DNA from: JAGVPT01 sp964642725
Lineage (GTDB): Bacteria > Bacteroidota > Ignavibacteria > UBA10030 > UBA8401
Assembly (NCBI GenBank): GCA_964642725.1
Contig: CAZXQG010000010.1
Span: 23,768-87,767 of the forward strand
Length of the DNA stretch: 64,000 nt
Direction: 5' to 3'
Shown: positions 8,831-17,592 of the stretch, piece after piece
Position numbering within the stretch: position 1 is the stretch's first letter
Layout: each line of letters starts with the position of its first letter
Made by a program: the position numbers and the translations under genes
Notes under the pieces: generated by a model
The model's input: only the letters and a program-made list of their open reading frames with translations
Database searches by the model: none
Told to the model about the DNA's origin: nothing

Positions 8831-8865
8831 ATTCTTAATTTTTAATTCTTATTTATTAATTTTTC
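8831..8865. repeat. Heptamer tandem array, degenerate ATTCTTA units
   Basis: Five successive 7-base units (ATTCTTA, ATTTTTA, ATTCTTA, TTTATTA, ATTTTTC) run through the gap between the four-helix-bundle gene and aconitase, into the last codons of aconitase. ATTCTTA is a rotation of the complement of the AATTAAG unit on the other side of the gene. Confidence 0.8.
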
Positions 8866-11108
8866 ATTGCATTCAGCGCGCTCCCCGCTTTGAACCACGC
8901 GATTTGCCCTTCGTTGAAGGAATGGTTCAGCGCAATCGAGTGTGTCGTTCCATCTTTGTGTTTTACTTCGAGACTCAACGAAACACCGGGAGCGAAGGTT
9001 GTCAAACCTCGAATCGCAAGTACGTCGTCTTCCCGGATCAGATCATAGTCCGATGAATTCTTAAATGTGAGCGCCAGCATTCCTTGCTTCTTCAAATTCG
9101 TTTCGTGGATCCTCGCGAAGCTTTTCACGATGATCGCTCGTCCGCCGAGGAAGCGCGGTTCCATTGCGGCGTGTTCCCGGGACGAGCCTTCTCCATAGTT
9201 CTCGTCTCCGATAGTAACCCAGCCTATTCCCTTTGCTTTATAGTCGCGCGCAACGGCCGAAAAATCTTTCACTTCACCGGTGAGAACATTTTTTCCCTTG
9301 CCGGCTTCGCCTGTGAATGAGTTGATCGCTCCGATGAACATGTTGTTCGAAATGTTGTCAAGATGTCCGCGGAATTTCAACCATTTTCCCGCCGGGGATA
9401 TATGGTCGGTCGTGCATTTCCCCTTCACCTTTACCAGCACACGGAGGCCTTCAAGGTCTTTATTCTCCCAGGGAGTAAATGGCTGAAGAATCTGCAGACG
9501 GTCGCTCTTTGGGTCGACCTTTACCTGAACAGTACCGCCGTCTTTCAAAGGTTCAACGAATCCTCTTTCTCCGGGAGTAAATCCTTTTTTGGGAAGTTCG
9601 TCTCCGTGCGGAGGGTCAAGCTTCACCATTTCCCCCCTGGCATTGACAACTGTGTCAGTCAATGGATTGAATGTAAGTTTTCCGGCTAATGCAAATGCGG
9701 TGACAATTTCCGGGCTGGCAACGAACGCATGCGTTGCCGGATTCGCGTCGTTCCGTCCTGTAAAATTCCGATTGTATGAGGTGATGATGGAGTTCTTTTC
9801 TCCCATCTTGACATCGTGCCGTTTCCATTGCCCGATGCACGGGCCGCATGCGTTGGCAAGAACCAATCCGCCAATGTCGGTCAGAGTCTTCAATTGTCCA
9901 TCGCGCTCGATCGTCGCGCGAATCTGCTCGCTGCCCGGAGTGATAGTGAATTCCGATTTTGCTTTCAATCCTTTTCCGAGTGCCTGCCTCGCGACCGACG
10001 CGGAACGCTCGATATCTTCGTACGAAGAATTCGTGCAGCTCCCGATCAATGCGACTTTCAATTCTTCGGGGTAATTATTTTTCTTCACAGCTTCAGCAAA
10101 CTTTGAAATCGGCCATGCCAAATCAGGCGTGAAGGGCCCGTTCACATGCGGCTCAAGTTCGCTCAAATTAATTTCTACAATGCGTTCGTAATATTTTTCC
10201 GGAGCGGCAGCGACTTCCTTATCCGGCGTCAAAAATTCAGCCACACCTTCCGCGAGTGAGGCAACATCGGCACGTTCTGTTGCCCGGAGATAATCGGCCA
10301 TTCGGGAATCAAACGGAAACACTGAAGTTGTCGCCCCGATCTCGGCACCCATGTTGCAGATGGTGCCTTTCCCCGTGCATGAAATGGATTTCGTCCCTTC
10401 GCCAAAATACTCGATGATCGCCCCCGTCCCTCCTTTGACAGTGAGGATGCCGGCAACTTTCAAGATGACATCTTTTGCGGATGTCCAGCCGTTCAGCTTC
10501 CCGGTCAGGTGCACGCCGATCACATTTGGAAATTTCAATTCCCACGGCATCCCCGCCATCACATCCACAGCATCGGCGCCGCCGACTCCGATAGCAATCA
10601 TGCCAAGACCTCCGGCGTTGGGGGTATGCGAATCCGTTCCGATCATCATCCCGCCGGGAAACGCATAGTTCTCCAGCACCACCTGATGGATGATTCCGCC
10701 TCCCGGTTTCCAAAATCCGATGCCGTATTTATTCGAAACGCTCGCCAGGAAATCGTATACCTCCTTGTTATCTTCGCTCGCCCTCAGCAAATCCCCTTTC
10801 GCTCCAACCTGTGCCTGGATCAAATGATCGCAATGAACAGTTGACGGCACCGCGACTCTCTTTCTTCCTGCCGACATAAATTGCAGGAGTGCCATCTGTG
10901 CAGTCGCATCCTGCATCGCAACTCTGTCCGGGGCAAAATCAACGTACGACGTACTCCGTTCCGCGGCCTCCGGTGGAGTTTCAAAATAATGAGCGTAAAG
11001 AATTTTCTCGGTGAGAGTCAGCGGACGTCCGACGAGCTTTCTGGCAAGCTGGACCTTTGCCGGCAGCCCGGCGTACAATCTCTTGATCATTTCGAAGTCG
11101 AAAATCAT
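8856..11108 (-). CDS. acn: Aconitate hydratase, mitochondrial type
   Basis: A 750-residue enzyme that interconverts citrate and isocitrate in the TCA cycle. The N-terminal catalytic region shows VAVPSTVHCDHLIQA and the IGTDSHTPNAGGLGM signature. The [4Fe-4S] cluster ligands are the Cys in IGSCTNSSYED (about 357) and the two in ANACGPCIGQW (about 421 and 424). The C-terminal swivel domain has GSSREHAAMEPRFLGGRAI with the substrate-binding Arg. Length and motifs match mitochondrial-type aconitases, not the longer AcnA or AcnB forms. With sdhCDAB nearby it supports an oxidative TCA cycle. The gene is transcribed alone on the minus strand; clpS starts divergently 143 bases away. Confidence 0.97.
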   Translation of the reverse strand: MIFDFEMIKRLYAGLPAKVQLARKLVGRPLTLTEKILYAHYFETPPEAAERSTSYVDFAPDRVAMQDATAQMALLQFMSAGRKRVAVPSTVHCDHLIQAQVGAKGDLLRASEDNKEVYDFLASVSNKYGIGFWKPGGGIIHQVVLENYAFPGGMMIGTDSHTPNAGGLGMIAIGVGGADAVDVMAGMPWELKFPNVIGVHLTGKLNGWTSAKDVILKVAGILTVKGGTGAIIEYFGEGTKSISCTGKGTICNMGAEIGATTSVFPFDSRMADYLRATERADVASLAEGVAEFLTPDKEVAAAPEKYYERIVEINLSELEPHVNGPFTPDLAWPISKFAEAVKKNNYPEELKVALIGSCTNSSYEDIERSASVARQALGKGLKAKSEFTITPGSEQIRATIERDGQLKTLTDIGGLVLANACGPCIGQWKRHDVKMGEKNSIITSYNRNFTGRNDANPATHAFVASPEIVTAFALAGKLTFNPLTDTVVNARGEMVKLDPPHGDELPKKGFTPGERGFVEPLKDGGTVQVKVDPKSDRLQILQPFTPWENKDLEGLRVLVKVKGKCTTDHISPAGKWLKFRGHLDNISNNMFIGAINSFTGEAGKGKNVLTGEVKDFSAVARDYKAKGIGWVTIGDENYGEGSSREHAAMEPRFLGGRAIIVKSFARIHETNLKKQGMLALTFKNSSDYDLIREDDVLAIRGLTTFAPGVSLSLEVKHKDGTTHSIALNHSFNEGQIAWFKAGSALNAMKN

Positions 11109-11251
11109 AGTAAAGTTTCCTTATCAATGGGATTTAGGTGGCAATTTCCTGATGTAAATATATGAATCCTGAGTCTTCCCCGCAAGAGATTACCTTGCAC
11201 GGCAGTCGTTTTTTCGTTATTTTTCAAAGATTAACGAGAGAAAAAGATGCG

Positions 11252-11542
11252 ATGAGCGAGAAACCTCAATCAGATTCCGATGTGCTTGAGAACGTTATTG
11301 ATGAGACGAAGCTAAAGGAACCGGTACGGGCGATCTTGTTCAATGATGAAGTCCACACGTTCGATGAGGTCATCAACCAACTCATCAAAGCATTGAGATG
11401 CGATCATGCAAAAGCAGAAGCGCTGACGTGGGAAGTCCATAATACAGGTAAGTCGTGCGTGTACACCGGTGAACTGACGCGGTGTCTTGAGATTACACGC
11501 GTTCTCGAAGAAATCGAATTGATGACTCAAATTGAAGTGTAG
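11252..11542 (+). CDS. clpS: ATP-dependent Clp protease adaptor ClpS
   Basis: A 96-residue protein when read from ATG 11252; an in-frame ATG at 11162 would add a 30-residue tail that does not look like ClpS. The core has the ClpS signatures AILFNDEVHTFDEVINQL and the KAEALTWEVHNTGKSCVYTG segment. The Asn-Asp pair in LFNDEVHTF and the His of VHNTG correspond to residues that bind the free amino group of N-degron substrates. ClpS hands such proteins to ClpAP or ClpCP. No clpA or clpC is in the window. The thioredoxin-like gene follows after 14 bases, so the two are likely co-transcribed. Confidence 0.93.
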   Translation: MSEKPQSDSDVLENVIDETKLKEPVRAILFNDEVHTFDEVINQLIKALRCDHAKAEALTWEVHNTGKSCVYTGELTRCLEITRVLEEIELMTQIEV

Positions 11543-11556
11543 TTGAGGAAAATAAC

Positions 11557-12747
11557 ATGAGACGAATGACTCTTGCGTCGGTTGTGATGCTGTTCCCCCT
11601 GACGTACTGCGTTGCGGGCGAACTGATCCCTTTCAGGGACACGACGACTTCGTGGGACAACATAAAAACGCTCGCGGCGAAAGAGAAAAAGCTGGTTTTC
11701 ATCGACGCGTATACCGATTGGTGCAGCTGGTGCAAGGTGATGGATAAAGAGACGTTCTCCGATACCGCCGTGACAAAATTCATGAACGAAAAATTTGTTC
11801 CGGTGCAATACGAAATGGAGACGGGCTTCGGCCTCGTGATGTCCGAAAAATATCGCGTCAATGCTTTTCCGACATTCCTCATTTTCACTCCCGACGGAAA
11901 ACTTGTGAGCCGCATCATCGGCTACCACCAATCAAAAGAATTCCTCGAGGAACTCAACGCCGCGCTCGATCCGGCCAAGCAGGATAACTTGACCGGAATA
12001 TCGGCCATCCTCGAACCGGGATTCCCGCAATTCTACAAAGATTCGTTCCTTAAAGGCAATCTCCGAAAACGGCCTGACAGCGCGACGGTAAACTCTTTCT
12101 TAGCGTCGGCACAAGACCTTTCGAACGAAGTTGCATGGTCGGTATTGTATCGTTTCAGTTATCTGGTGACGGGCAGATATAAAGAATTTGTCTTTAAGAA
12201 TTATGACCGGTTGAAAAACATGTACGGAACCAGTGACGTGGGGAACGTGGTGACCACTTTTCTCTCGACCGACCTCGCTGCTGCAATCAAAGCAAACGAC
12301 GAGCCGGGATTGGAAAAAGTAATTGCCGCTTCGAAGAAATATTTCAGCGGCTTGAACAATGAATTGGAGTTCAGCTATAAACTCGGATTTTACAGCGGCA
12401 CGAACCGCTGGACCCCATTTGCCAATCTTATTGACAGCGTAAAAAATTCTGCAAGCGGGCTTGATGCAATTATAGTGAACAACTATAGCTGGATGGTGTA
12501 CCAGCAGTGCGACGACAAAGAGGTTATAGCCCGCGCAACAACGTGGATGCGCGATGCGATAGAAAAAAGCCCGAAATACATGCTGCTCGATACGTACGCC
12601 GCTCTCCTCTACAAAAACGGAGACCTGAAGAAGGCGCAGCAGTACGCGGAGATTGCGATTGAGACTGGAAAGAAAGACAAGGAACAAGTACAGGAAACTG
12701 AAGAACTGCTCAAAAAGATCAATGCATCAATCGAAAAGAAGCCGTAA
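11557..12747 (+). CDS. Exported thioredoxin-fold protein with C-terminal helical domain
   Basis: A 396-residue protein with TTGAGGA before ATG 11557 and a signal peptide (about residues 1-21). Residues about 25 to 150 form a thioredoxin-like domain: KKLVFIDAYTDWCSWCKVMD holds the redox CxxC pair, and VNAFPTFLIFTPDG carries the cis-proline. This type resembles DsbD-gamma/thioredoxin_7 proteins and probably works on disulfides in the periplasm. The rest (about 160-396) is helical and ends in a TPR-like unit (YAALLYKNGDLKKAQQYAEIA). The gene sits between clpS and alaS with short gaps (14 and 6 bases), which suggests co-expression but no shared pathway. Confidence 0.85.
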   Translation: MRRMTLASVVMLFPLTYCVAGELIPFRDTTTSWDNIKTLAAKEKKLVFIDAYTDWCSWCKVMDKETFSDTAVTKFMNEKFVPVQYEMETGFGLVMSEKYRVNAFPTFLIFTPDGKLVSRIIGYHQSKEFLEELNAALDPAKQDNLTGISAILEPGFPQFYKDSFLKGNLRKRPDSATVNSFLASAQDLSNEVAWSVLYRFSYLVTGRYKEFVFKNYDRLKNMYGTSDVGNVVTTFLSTDLAAAIKANDEPGLEKVIAASKKYFSGLNNELEFSYKLGFYSGTNRWTPFANLIDSVKNSASGLDAIIVNNYSWMVYQQCDDKEVIARATTWMRDAIEKSPKYMLLDTYAALLYKNGDLKKAQQYAEIAIETGKKDKEQVQETEELLKKINASIEKKP

Positions 12748-12753
12748 CCGCCG

Positions 12754-15576
12754 ATGACCTCACCTGAAATTCGACAATCGTTTCTCGATTTTTTTGCGTC
12801 GAAACAGCACCGCATCATCCCCAGCGCGCCGGTGATACCGCACGGCGACCCGACGCTGCTCTTCACGAACGCGGGAATGAATCAGTTCAAGGAAGTTTTC
12901 CTCGGTACCGGCAAACGCGATTACACACGGGTTGCCGATACGCAGAAATGCATACGGGTGAGCGGCAAACACAACGACCTCGAAGAAGTGGGCCGCGATA
13001 CGTACCACCACACGTTTTTCGAGATGCTGGGCAACTGGTCGTTCGGCGATTACTACAAAGAGGAGGCAATCGCGTGGGCGTGGGAATTGCTGACCGGCGT
13101 GTGGAAGCTTCCAAAAGAGCGTTTATGGGCAACGGTCTTTAGAACTGACGATGAAGCGTTTGAATTGTGGAAAAAAGTTACCGACATCAACCCGGCGCAC
13201 ATTTTAAAGTTCGGAGAGAAGGATAATTTTTGGGAAATGGGAGAAACAGGACCGTGCGGACCGTGCTCAGAAATTCATATGGACTTGACTGCGGACGGCA
13301 GCGCAACCGCCTCCCTTGTCAACGCCGGGTCCCCGCAAATGATCGAGATCTGGAATCTTGTTTTCATCCAGAATAACCGCACTTCGAATGGCGATCTTGA
13401 AAATCTTCCAATGAAGCACGTCGATACGGGCATGGGATTCGAACGCGTGTGCGCGGTGATGGAAGCGATGAAAAACAACTTCAAACGTCCCGCATCGAAC
13501 TACGATTCGGATGTGTTCACTCCGCTGATCAGAAACATTTCGGAAATTTCCGGAAAGCCGTACGGCCAGAACGACGAAGCGGATATCGCAATGCGCGTCA
13601 TTGCCGACCACATTCGCGCACTCACCTTCGCAATCGCCGACGGCGCTATTCCCTCCAACGAAGGCCGCGGATATGTATTACGAAGAATTCTCCGGCGCGC
13701 AGCCCGCTTCGGGCGGAATCTCGGCCTGCACGAACCATTCCTGTTCAAACTGGTTAACACACTCGTGCAGACGATGTCGCATGTCTTTCCGGAAATTAAG
13801 GAGCAACAGCAGCATATTGAACGCGTTATCAAAGGAGAAGAAGAAGGTTTCAATCAGACGCTCGACAGAGGATTGGAGATTTTTGAACAGGCTGTGAATA
13901 AAGTTGTGAGTTTGAAGTTAAATGCTATAAGCGGAGAAGATGCTTTTAAATTGTACGACACGTTTGGGTTTCCTTTGGATTTGACCATTCTAATCGCAAA
14001 AGAACGAGGATTGAATGTCGATGAGATAGCATTCTCCAAATTGATGAATCAACAGAGGGAGCGCTCGAGAGATTTTCGCGGAGACGCAGGCACGGAAATA
14101 ACCCTAGCGAAAAGCAAAGAGAAAGCGAAAGATCTCGGCATAGCAGCTATTGAAGAAAAATTCAGGTTCGATGGTTATGACACGCTTGAAGAAGAAGTGG
14201 AAATCCAGTCTGCTGTTGACGACTTGGTAATCTCTCTCAACACTCCATTCTATGGAGAATCTGGAGGACAAGTCGGGGACAAAGGTTGGCTCGAGATACC
14301 GGGGCATCACCTCGGTGTTATTGATACTGTAAAATCAGGAAAAGTTAACATCCATATTTTGGAAAAACCTTTCGATTGGCCGCAGCAACAGACTAAGGCG
14401 ATTGCGAAAGTTGATCAGCCTCGCCGCCTTTCCATCATGCGCAACCACACCGCTACGCATCTTGTTCATGCCGCCTTACGGAAAGTGCTCGGCACTCATG
14501 TGCACCAGGCCGGGTCGCTCGTCGCACCCGAACATTTGCGCTTCGACTTTGCTCACTTTTCAAAAGTAAGCGAGCAGGAGCTTGCAGACATCGAGAACAT
14601 TGTCAACGAGAAGATCACAGAGAATATTCAGCTCCAGCATTGGCGCAACATTCCTTTCGAGGATGCCCAGAAAATGGGGGCGTTGATGTTTTTCGGCGAC
14701 AAGTACGGGGACAAAGTGAACGTAGTACAATTCGGCGAATTCAGCAAGGAATTCTGCGGCGGCACGCACGTAAAGAATACCGGCGACATCGGCTTCTTCA
14801 AGATCCGATCTGAAACGAGCAGTGCCAGCGGCGTACGGCGGATTGAGGCGATAACATACGATTTCGCGCTCGAATATTTCAGGATTCAAAACACAACCTA
14901 CAAAGAACGCGTGGAGCTTGGATACCAGCTTATCGACGAAATTCAATCGCTCCAAAAAGATATTCTTCAGTTAAGCAGCGGCACTTCTTCATTGTCTAAA
15001 GAAGACACGCTCAATCTCGATATTGACCTGCGCAAGATGGAGCAAGTCCCTGAGCCGCCGACCGCGATTGTCGCCGCAAGACTTTCGGAGGATTTTTCAA
15101 ATTTTCAGCAGTCATCCCGCAGACTGGAAAATTACATATTGATGCTGGCGGAGAAGAAGAAAATCTTCGAGAAAGAACTTGCGAAATATAATCTGAAATC
15201 GGCCTCGTCCGATATCGATGCGCTCATTGTGACGGCAACGGCGGTCAACGGATTCAAACTTGTTGCATCGAAAGTCGCTGCGGCAGACATTGACACGCTG
15301 AAATCCATCGGCGACACATTGCGTTCGAAGATCGGCAGCGGTGTCGGCCTTCTGGCGGCGATCATCGACGATAAAGTAGCGCTGGTCTGCGTGGTGAGCG
15401 ACGATCTGATCAAGACTAGGAATATCCAGGCGGGTAAGATTGTCGGCGCTGTCGCCAAGATTGTCGGCGGCGGCGGCGGCGGAAAACCGCATCTGGCGAC
15501 TGCCGGCGGTAAAGATGTGGCAAAACTCGACGAGGCGTTGAGAAGTGTGGCCTCGGTAGTAGAAAGCATGATGTAG
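12754..15576 (+). CDS. alaS: Alanine--tRNA ligase
   Basis: A 940-residue class II synthetase, slightly longer than the E. coli enzyme. The N-terminal catalytic core shows FLDFFASKQHRIIPSAPVIP, motif 2 region AGMNQFKEVFLGTG and motif 3 GRGYVLRRILRRAARFGR. The editing domain carries HTATHLVHAAL (about 563) and FCGGTHVKNTGDIG (about 664), whose His and Cys residues bind zinc. The C-terminal DHHA1/C-Ala domain ends with GGGGGGKPHLATAGGKD (about 905). All expected parts are present and in order. No ribosome site is evident before ATG 12754, 6 bases after the previous stop, so translational coupling is likely. Confidence 0.98.
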   Translation: MTSPEIRQSFLDFFASKQHRIIPSAPVIPHGDPTLLFTNAGMNQFKEVFLGTGKRDYTRVADTQKCIRVSGKHNDLEEVGRDTYHHTFFEMLGNWSFGDYYKEEAIAWAWELLTGVWKLPKERLWATVFRTDDEAFELWKKVTDINPAHILKFGEKDNFWEMGETGPCGPCSEIHMDLTADGSATASLVNAGSPQMIEIWNLVFIQNNRTSNGDLENLPMKHVDTGMGFERVCAVMEAMKNNFKRPASNYDSDVFTPLIRNISEISGKPYGQNDEADIAMRVIADHIRALTFAIADGAIPSNEGRGYVLRRILRRAARFGRNLGLHEPFLFKLVNTLVQTMSHVFPEIKEQQQHIERVIKGEEEGFNQTLDRGLEIFEQAVNKVVSLKLNAISGEDAFKLYDTFGFPLDLTILIAKERGLNVDEIAFSKLMNQQRERSRDFRGDAGTEITLAKSKEKAKDLGIAAIEEKFRFDGYDTLEEEVEIQSAVDDLVISLNTPFYGESGGQVGDKGWLEIPGHHLGVIDTVKSGKVNIHILEKPFDWPQQQTKAIAKVDQPRRLSIMRNHTATHLVHAALRKVLGTHVHQAGSLVAPEHLRFDFAHFSKVSEQELADIENIVNEKITENIQLQHWRNIPFEDAQKMGALMFFGDKYGDKVNVVQFGEFSKEFCGGTHVKNTGDIGFFKIRSETSSASGVRRIEAITYDFALEYFRIQNTTYKERVELGYQLIDEIQSLQKDILQLSSGTSSLSKEDTLNLDIDLRKMEQVPEPPTAIVAARLSEDFSNFQQSSRRLENYILMLAEKKKIFEKELAKYNLKSASSDIDALIVTATAVNGFKLVASKVAAADIDTLKSIGDTLRSKIGSGVGLLAAIIDDKVALVCVVSDDLIKTRNIQAGKIVGAVAKIVGGGGGGKPHLATAGGKDVAKLDEALRSVASVVESMM

Positions 15577-15585
15577 CAAATTGAA

Positions 15586-15655
15586 AGTTAGAAGTGAGAA
15601 GTTAATAGTGAGAAGTTGATAGTGAGAAGTTGATAGTGAGAAGTGAGAAGTGAAA
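15586..15655. repeat. Heptamer tandem array, AGTnnnn units
   Basis: Ten successive 7-base units all start with AGT (AGTGAGA, AGTTGAT, AGTTAAT, AGTGAAA). The array fills most of the 125-base gap between alaS and the GGGP synthase gene. Units alternate partly between AGTGAGA and AGTTGAT, giving a 14-base super-period. Confidence 0.95.
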
Positions 15656-15701
15656 AATGCTGGAATGCATATCTTTTCCCAAATGACTCTGAGCTGATAA
15701 A

Positions 15702-16445
15702 ATGTCCGTTTATCAAACTTTAGTTGCAGCTGCAAACGCCAAAGGGGCCGGATATCTCGTCCTGGTTGATCCTGACAAAATCGACGGAAAGACCTTTGCA
15801 AAATTCATCGAACGCGCGACGGACGCCGGGGTTGACGGATTTCTCGTCGGCGGAAGTTTGGTCCTTGCCGATACGTTCGAGGAATGCATCAAAACAATCA
15901 AGAAAAACACCGGTGTGCCGGTTGTCATTTTCCCCGGAAGCGTTCAACAAATCTCAAAGGAAGCCGACGCAATTTTATATTTGTCGCTTCTCAGCGGGCG
16001 GAACGCCGAGCATATCATCGGAAGCCAGGTAACGGCAGCACCGATCATCAAAAAAATGAACCTCGAAGCAATTTCCACAGCATATATGCTTGTGGAATCG
16101 GGCAGAACGACTTCGGCAGAATTCATGAGCAACACCAAACCTCTTCCGCGCAATAAACCTGATATTGCCGTTGCGCATGCGATTGCCGCAGAGTATATCG
16201 GTTTCAAGCTCCTCTACCTCGAAGCCGGCAGCGGGGCGGAACAATCCGTTCCCGATGAAATGATTACGGCAGTTACGCACTATTGCTCTGTTCCGCTCAT
16301 CGTCGGAGGAGGAATCCGGACGTCGGAAGATGCTCACAAGAAAGTAAACGCCGGGGCAAAGTTTGTCGTGACAGGAAATGTTTTGGAGCAGAACAGTTCG
16401 AAGAATCTTATACAAGAATTCGCCTCCGCAATTCACGTTCGCTGA
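15702..16445 (+). CDS. Geranylgeranylglyceryl/heptaprenylglyceryl phosphate synthase (GGGPS)
   Basis: A 247-residue TIM-barrel prenyltransferase that joins a polyprenyl diphosphate to sn-glycerol-1-phosphate, making an ether bond. Visible family motifs are YLVLVDPDKIDG at the N-terminus, VDGFLVGGSLV, FPGSVQQIS, LYLSLLSGRNAEHIIG, FKLLYLEAGSGAEQ and the phosphate-binding PLIVGGGIRT near the C-terminus. Group II enzymes of this type occur in archaea and in Bacteroidota. The bacterial product and use are still unclear, so the substrate chain length cannot be set from sequence. gmhA follows after 34 bases on the same strand. The upstream gap holds a heptamer array. Confidence 0.93.
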   Translation: MSVYQTLVAAANAKGAGYLVLVDPDKIDGKTFAKFIERATDAGVDGFLVGGSLVLADTFEECIKTIKKNTGVPVVIFPGSVQQISKEADAILYLSLLSGRNAEHIIGSQVTAAPIIKKMNLEAISTAYMLVESGRTTSAEFMSNTKPLPRNKPDIAVAHAIAAEYIGFKLLYLEAGSGAEQSVPDEMITAVTHYCSVPLIVGGGIRTSEDAHKKVNAGAKFVVTGNVLEQNSSKNLIQEFASAIHVR

Positions 16446-16479
16446 CGATATCAACATCGAGAGACGCAGAAAGACTATT

Positions 16480-17085
16480 ATGGCTCATCTTCCACTCACG
16501 CTCGTTTACCGCCAGAGTTTCATTCAGGATTCGCTGAAAGCGAGCGCCGAAACAAAGCTGAAAATCGCCGAGCAATGCAATGCAGATATCTCGAAAGCCA
16601 TCGACATCGTTGTCGGCGCTTTCAATAGCAAAAAGAAGATCCTTCTTTGCGGGAACGGCGGCAGCGCGGCGGACGCCCAGCATCTTGCGACAGAATGTGT
16701 GATCCGACTTTCTCCCGGCATCAAACGCCCCGGCCTTCCTGCCATTGCCCTAACCACCGATTCATCGGCACTTACCGCAGGATCGAATGATCTCGGCTAC
16801 GATGCTGTCTTTGCCCGGGCGGTTGAGGCGCTGGGCAATGAAGGGGATGTCCTCATCGGCATCAGCACCAGCGGAAACTCGGCAAGCGTTAACAACGCAT
16901 TCATCAAAGCACGGGAGAAAAAAATGTCAACCATCGGCTTCCTCGGAAAAGACGGGGGAGCGTCGAAGGCACTTGTCGACCTCGCAATTATCGTTCCGTC
17001 CAGCGACACGCAGAGAATCCAGGAAGGGCATATCACCATAGGTCATATCATCTTCCAGGAAGTCGAACAGGAGATGTTTGGATGA
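16480..17085 (+). CDS. gmhA: Phosphoheptose isomerase (SIS-domain, GmhA-like)
   Basis: A 201-residue sugar isomerase fold protein. ATG 16480 is chosen because the family starts near here; the longer frame overlaps the upstream gene. The SIS domain shows KKILLCGNGGSAADAQHLATE (about 48-68), LTTDSSALTAGSNDLGYD, GDVLIGISTSGNSASV and a C-terminal EGHITIGHIIFQEVE with the metal/active-site Glu and His. These match GmhA, which converts sedoheptulose 7-phosphate to heptose phosphate for LPS inner core. DiaA-like proteins have the same fold; the TTDSS and HITIGH motifs favour GmhA. No other heptose gene is nearby. Confidence 0.9.
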   Translation: MAHLPLTLVYRQSFIQDSLKASAETKLKIAEQCNADISKAIDIVVGAFNSKKKILLCGNGGSAADAQHLATECVIRLSPGIKRPGLPAIALTTDSSALTAGSNDLGYDAVFARAVEALGNEGDVLIGISTSGNSASVNNAFIKAREKKMSTIGFLGKDGGASKALVDLAIIVPSSDTQRIQEGHITIGHIIFQEVEQEMFG

Positions 17086-17111
17086 CAACGGAGTAATGCC
17101 AAAGACATCGC

Positions 17112-17178
17112 TCTCGCTAAGGCGCAAAGACGCCAAGATTTTGTTTTAAAAATTTTGCATCTTTGCGCCTTAGCGAGA
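17112..17178. repeat. Perfect 19-bp inverted repeat with GGCGCAAAG core
   Basis: TCTCGCTAAGGCGCAAAGA at 17112-17130 pairs perfectly with 17160-17178 across a 29-base spacer that itself holds CGCCAAG. It lies between gmhA and ybaB. It could fold into a strong hairpin and may act as a terminator, but the two other intergenic sites with the same words (28296-28352, 51338-51410) suggest a dispersed repeat family. Confidence 0.9.
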
Positions 17179-17241
17179 TACGATTTTTCAAACGTTTCAA
17201 AGAATGAAATTTTTCACTCATGATTCTATAAGGTGGATGCT

Positions 17242-17592
17242 ATGAAAGGTTTCCCGGGAATGGGCGGCAATATGCAGGGAATGCTCAAGCAAGTTCAGAA
17301 GATGCAGGAAAGAATGGCGCAGGTGCAAGCGGAACTTGAACAGAAAACCGTGACCGCGGAGTCAGGCGGCGGGATGGTAAAGGTAACCGCCAATGGGAAG
17401 CAACAAATTCTTAAAATCATCGTCGAGAAAGAGGTTATCAACCCCCAGGAAGGCGATATGCTTGAAGACTTGATCGTCGCGGCCGTGAACAAGGCGCTGG
17501 AAGAATCGAACAAACTCGCGCAGTCCGAAATGGCTAAAGTGACGAACGGCATGCTGCCGAACATTCCTGGACTTAATCTTCCGGGAATGTAA
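17242..17592 (+). CDS. Nucleoid-associated protein, YbaB/EbfC family
   Basis: A 116-residue DNA-binding protein. ATG 17242 is preferred over GTG 17233 because AAGGTGG lies 5 bases before it. The N-terminal Gly/Met-rich stretch (FPGMGGNMQGMLKQ) leads to a long helix (VQKMQERMAQVQAELEQ), then the conserved GGGMVKVTANGKQQILKIIV strands and the helix DMLEDLIVAAVNKALEES. This order is typical of the family, which forms tweezer-like dimers on DNA. Its stop overlaps the recR start (TAATG), the usual ybaB-recR arrangement, so translation is coupled. Confidence 0.95.
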   Translation: MKGFPGMGGNMQGMLKQVQKMQERMAQVQAELEQKTVTAESGGGMVKVTANGKQQILKIIVEKEVINPQEGDMLEDLIVAAVNKALEESNKLAQSEMAKVTNGMLPNIPGLNLPGM

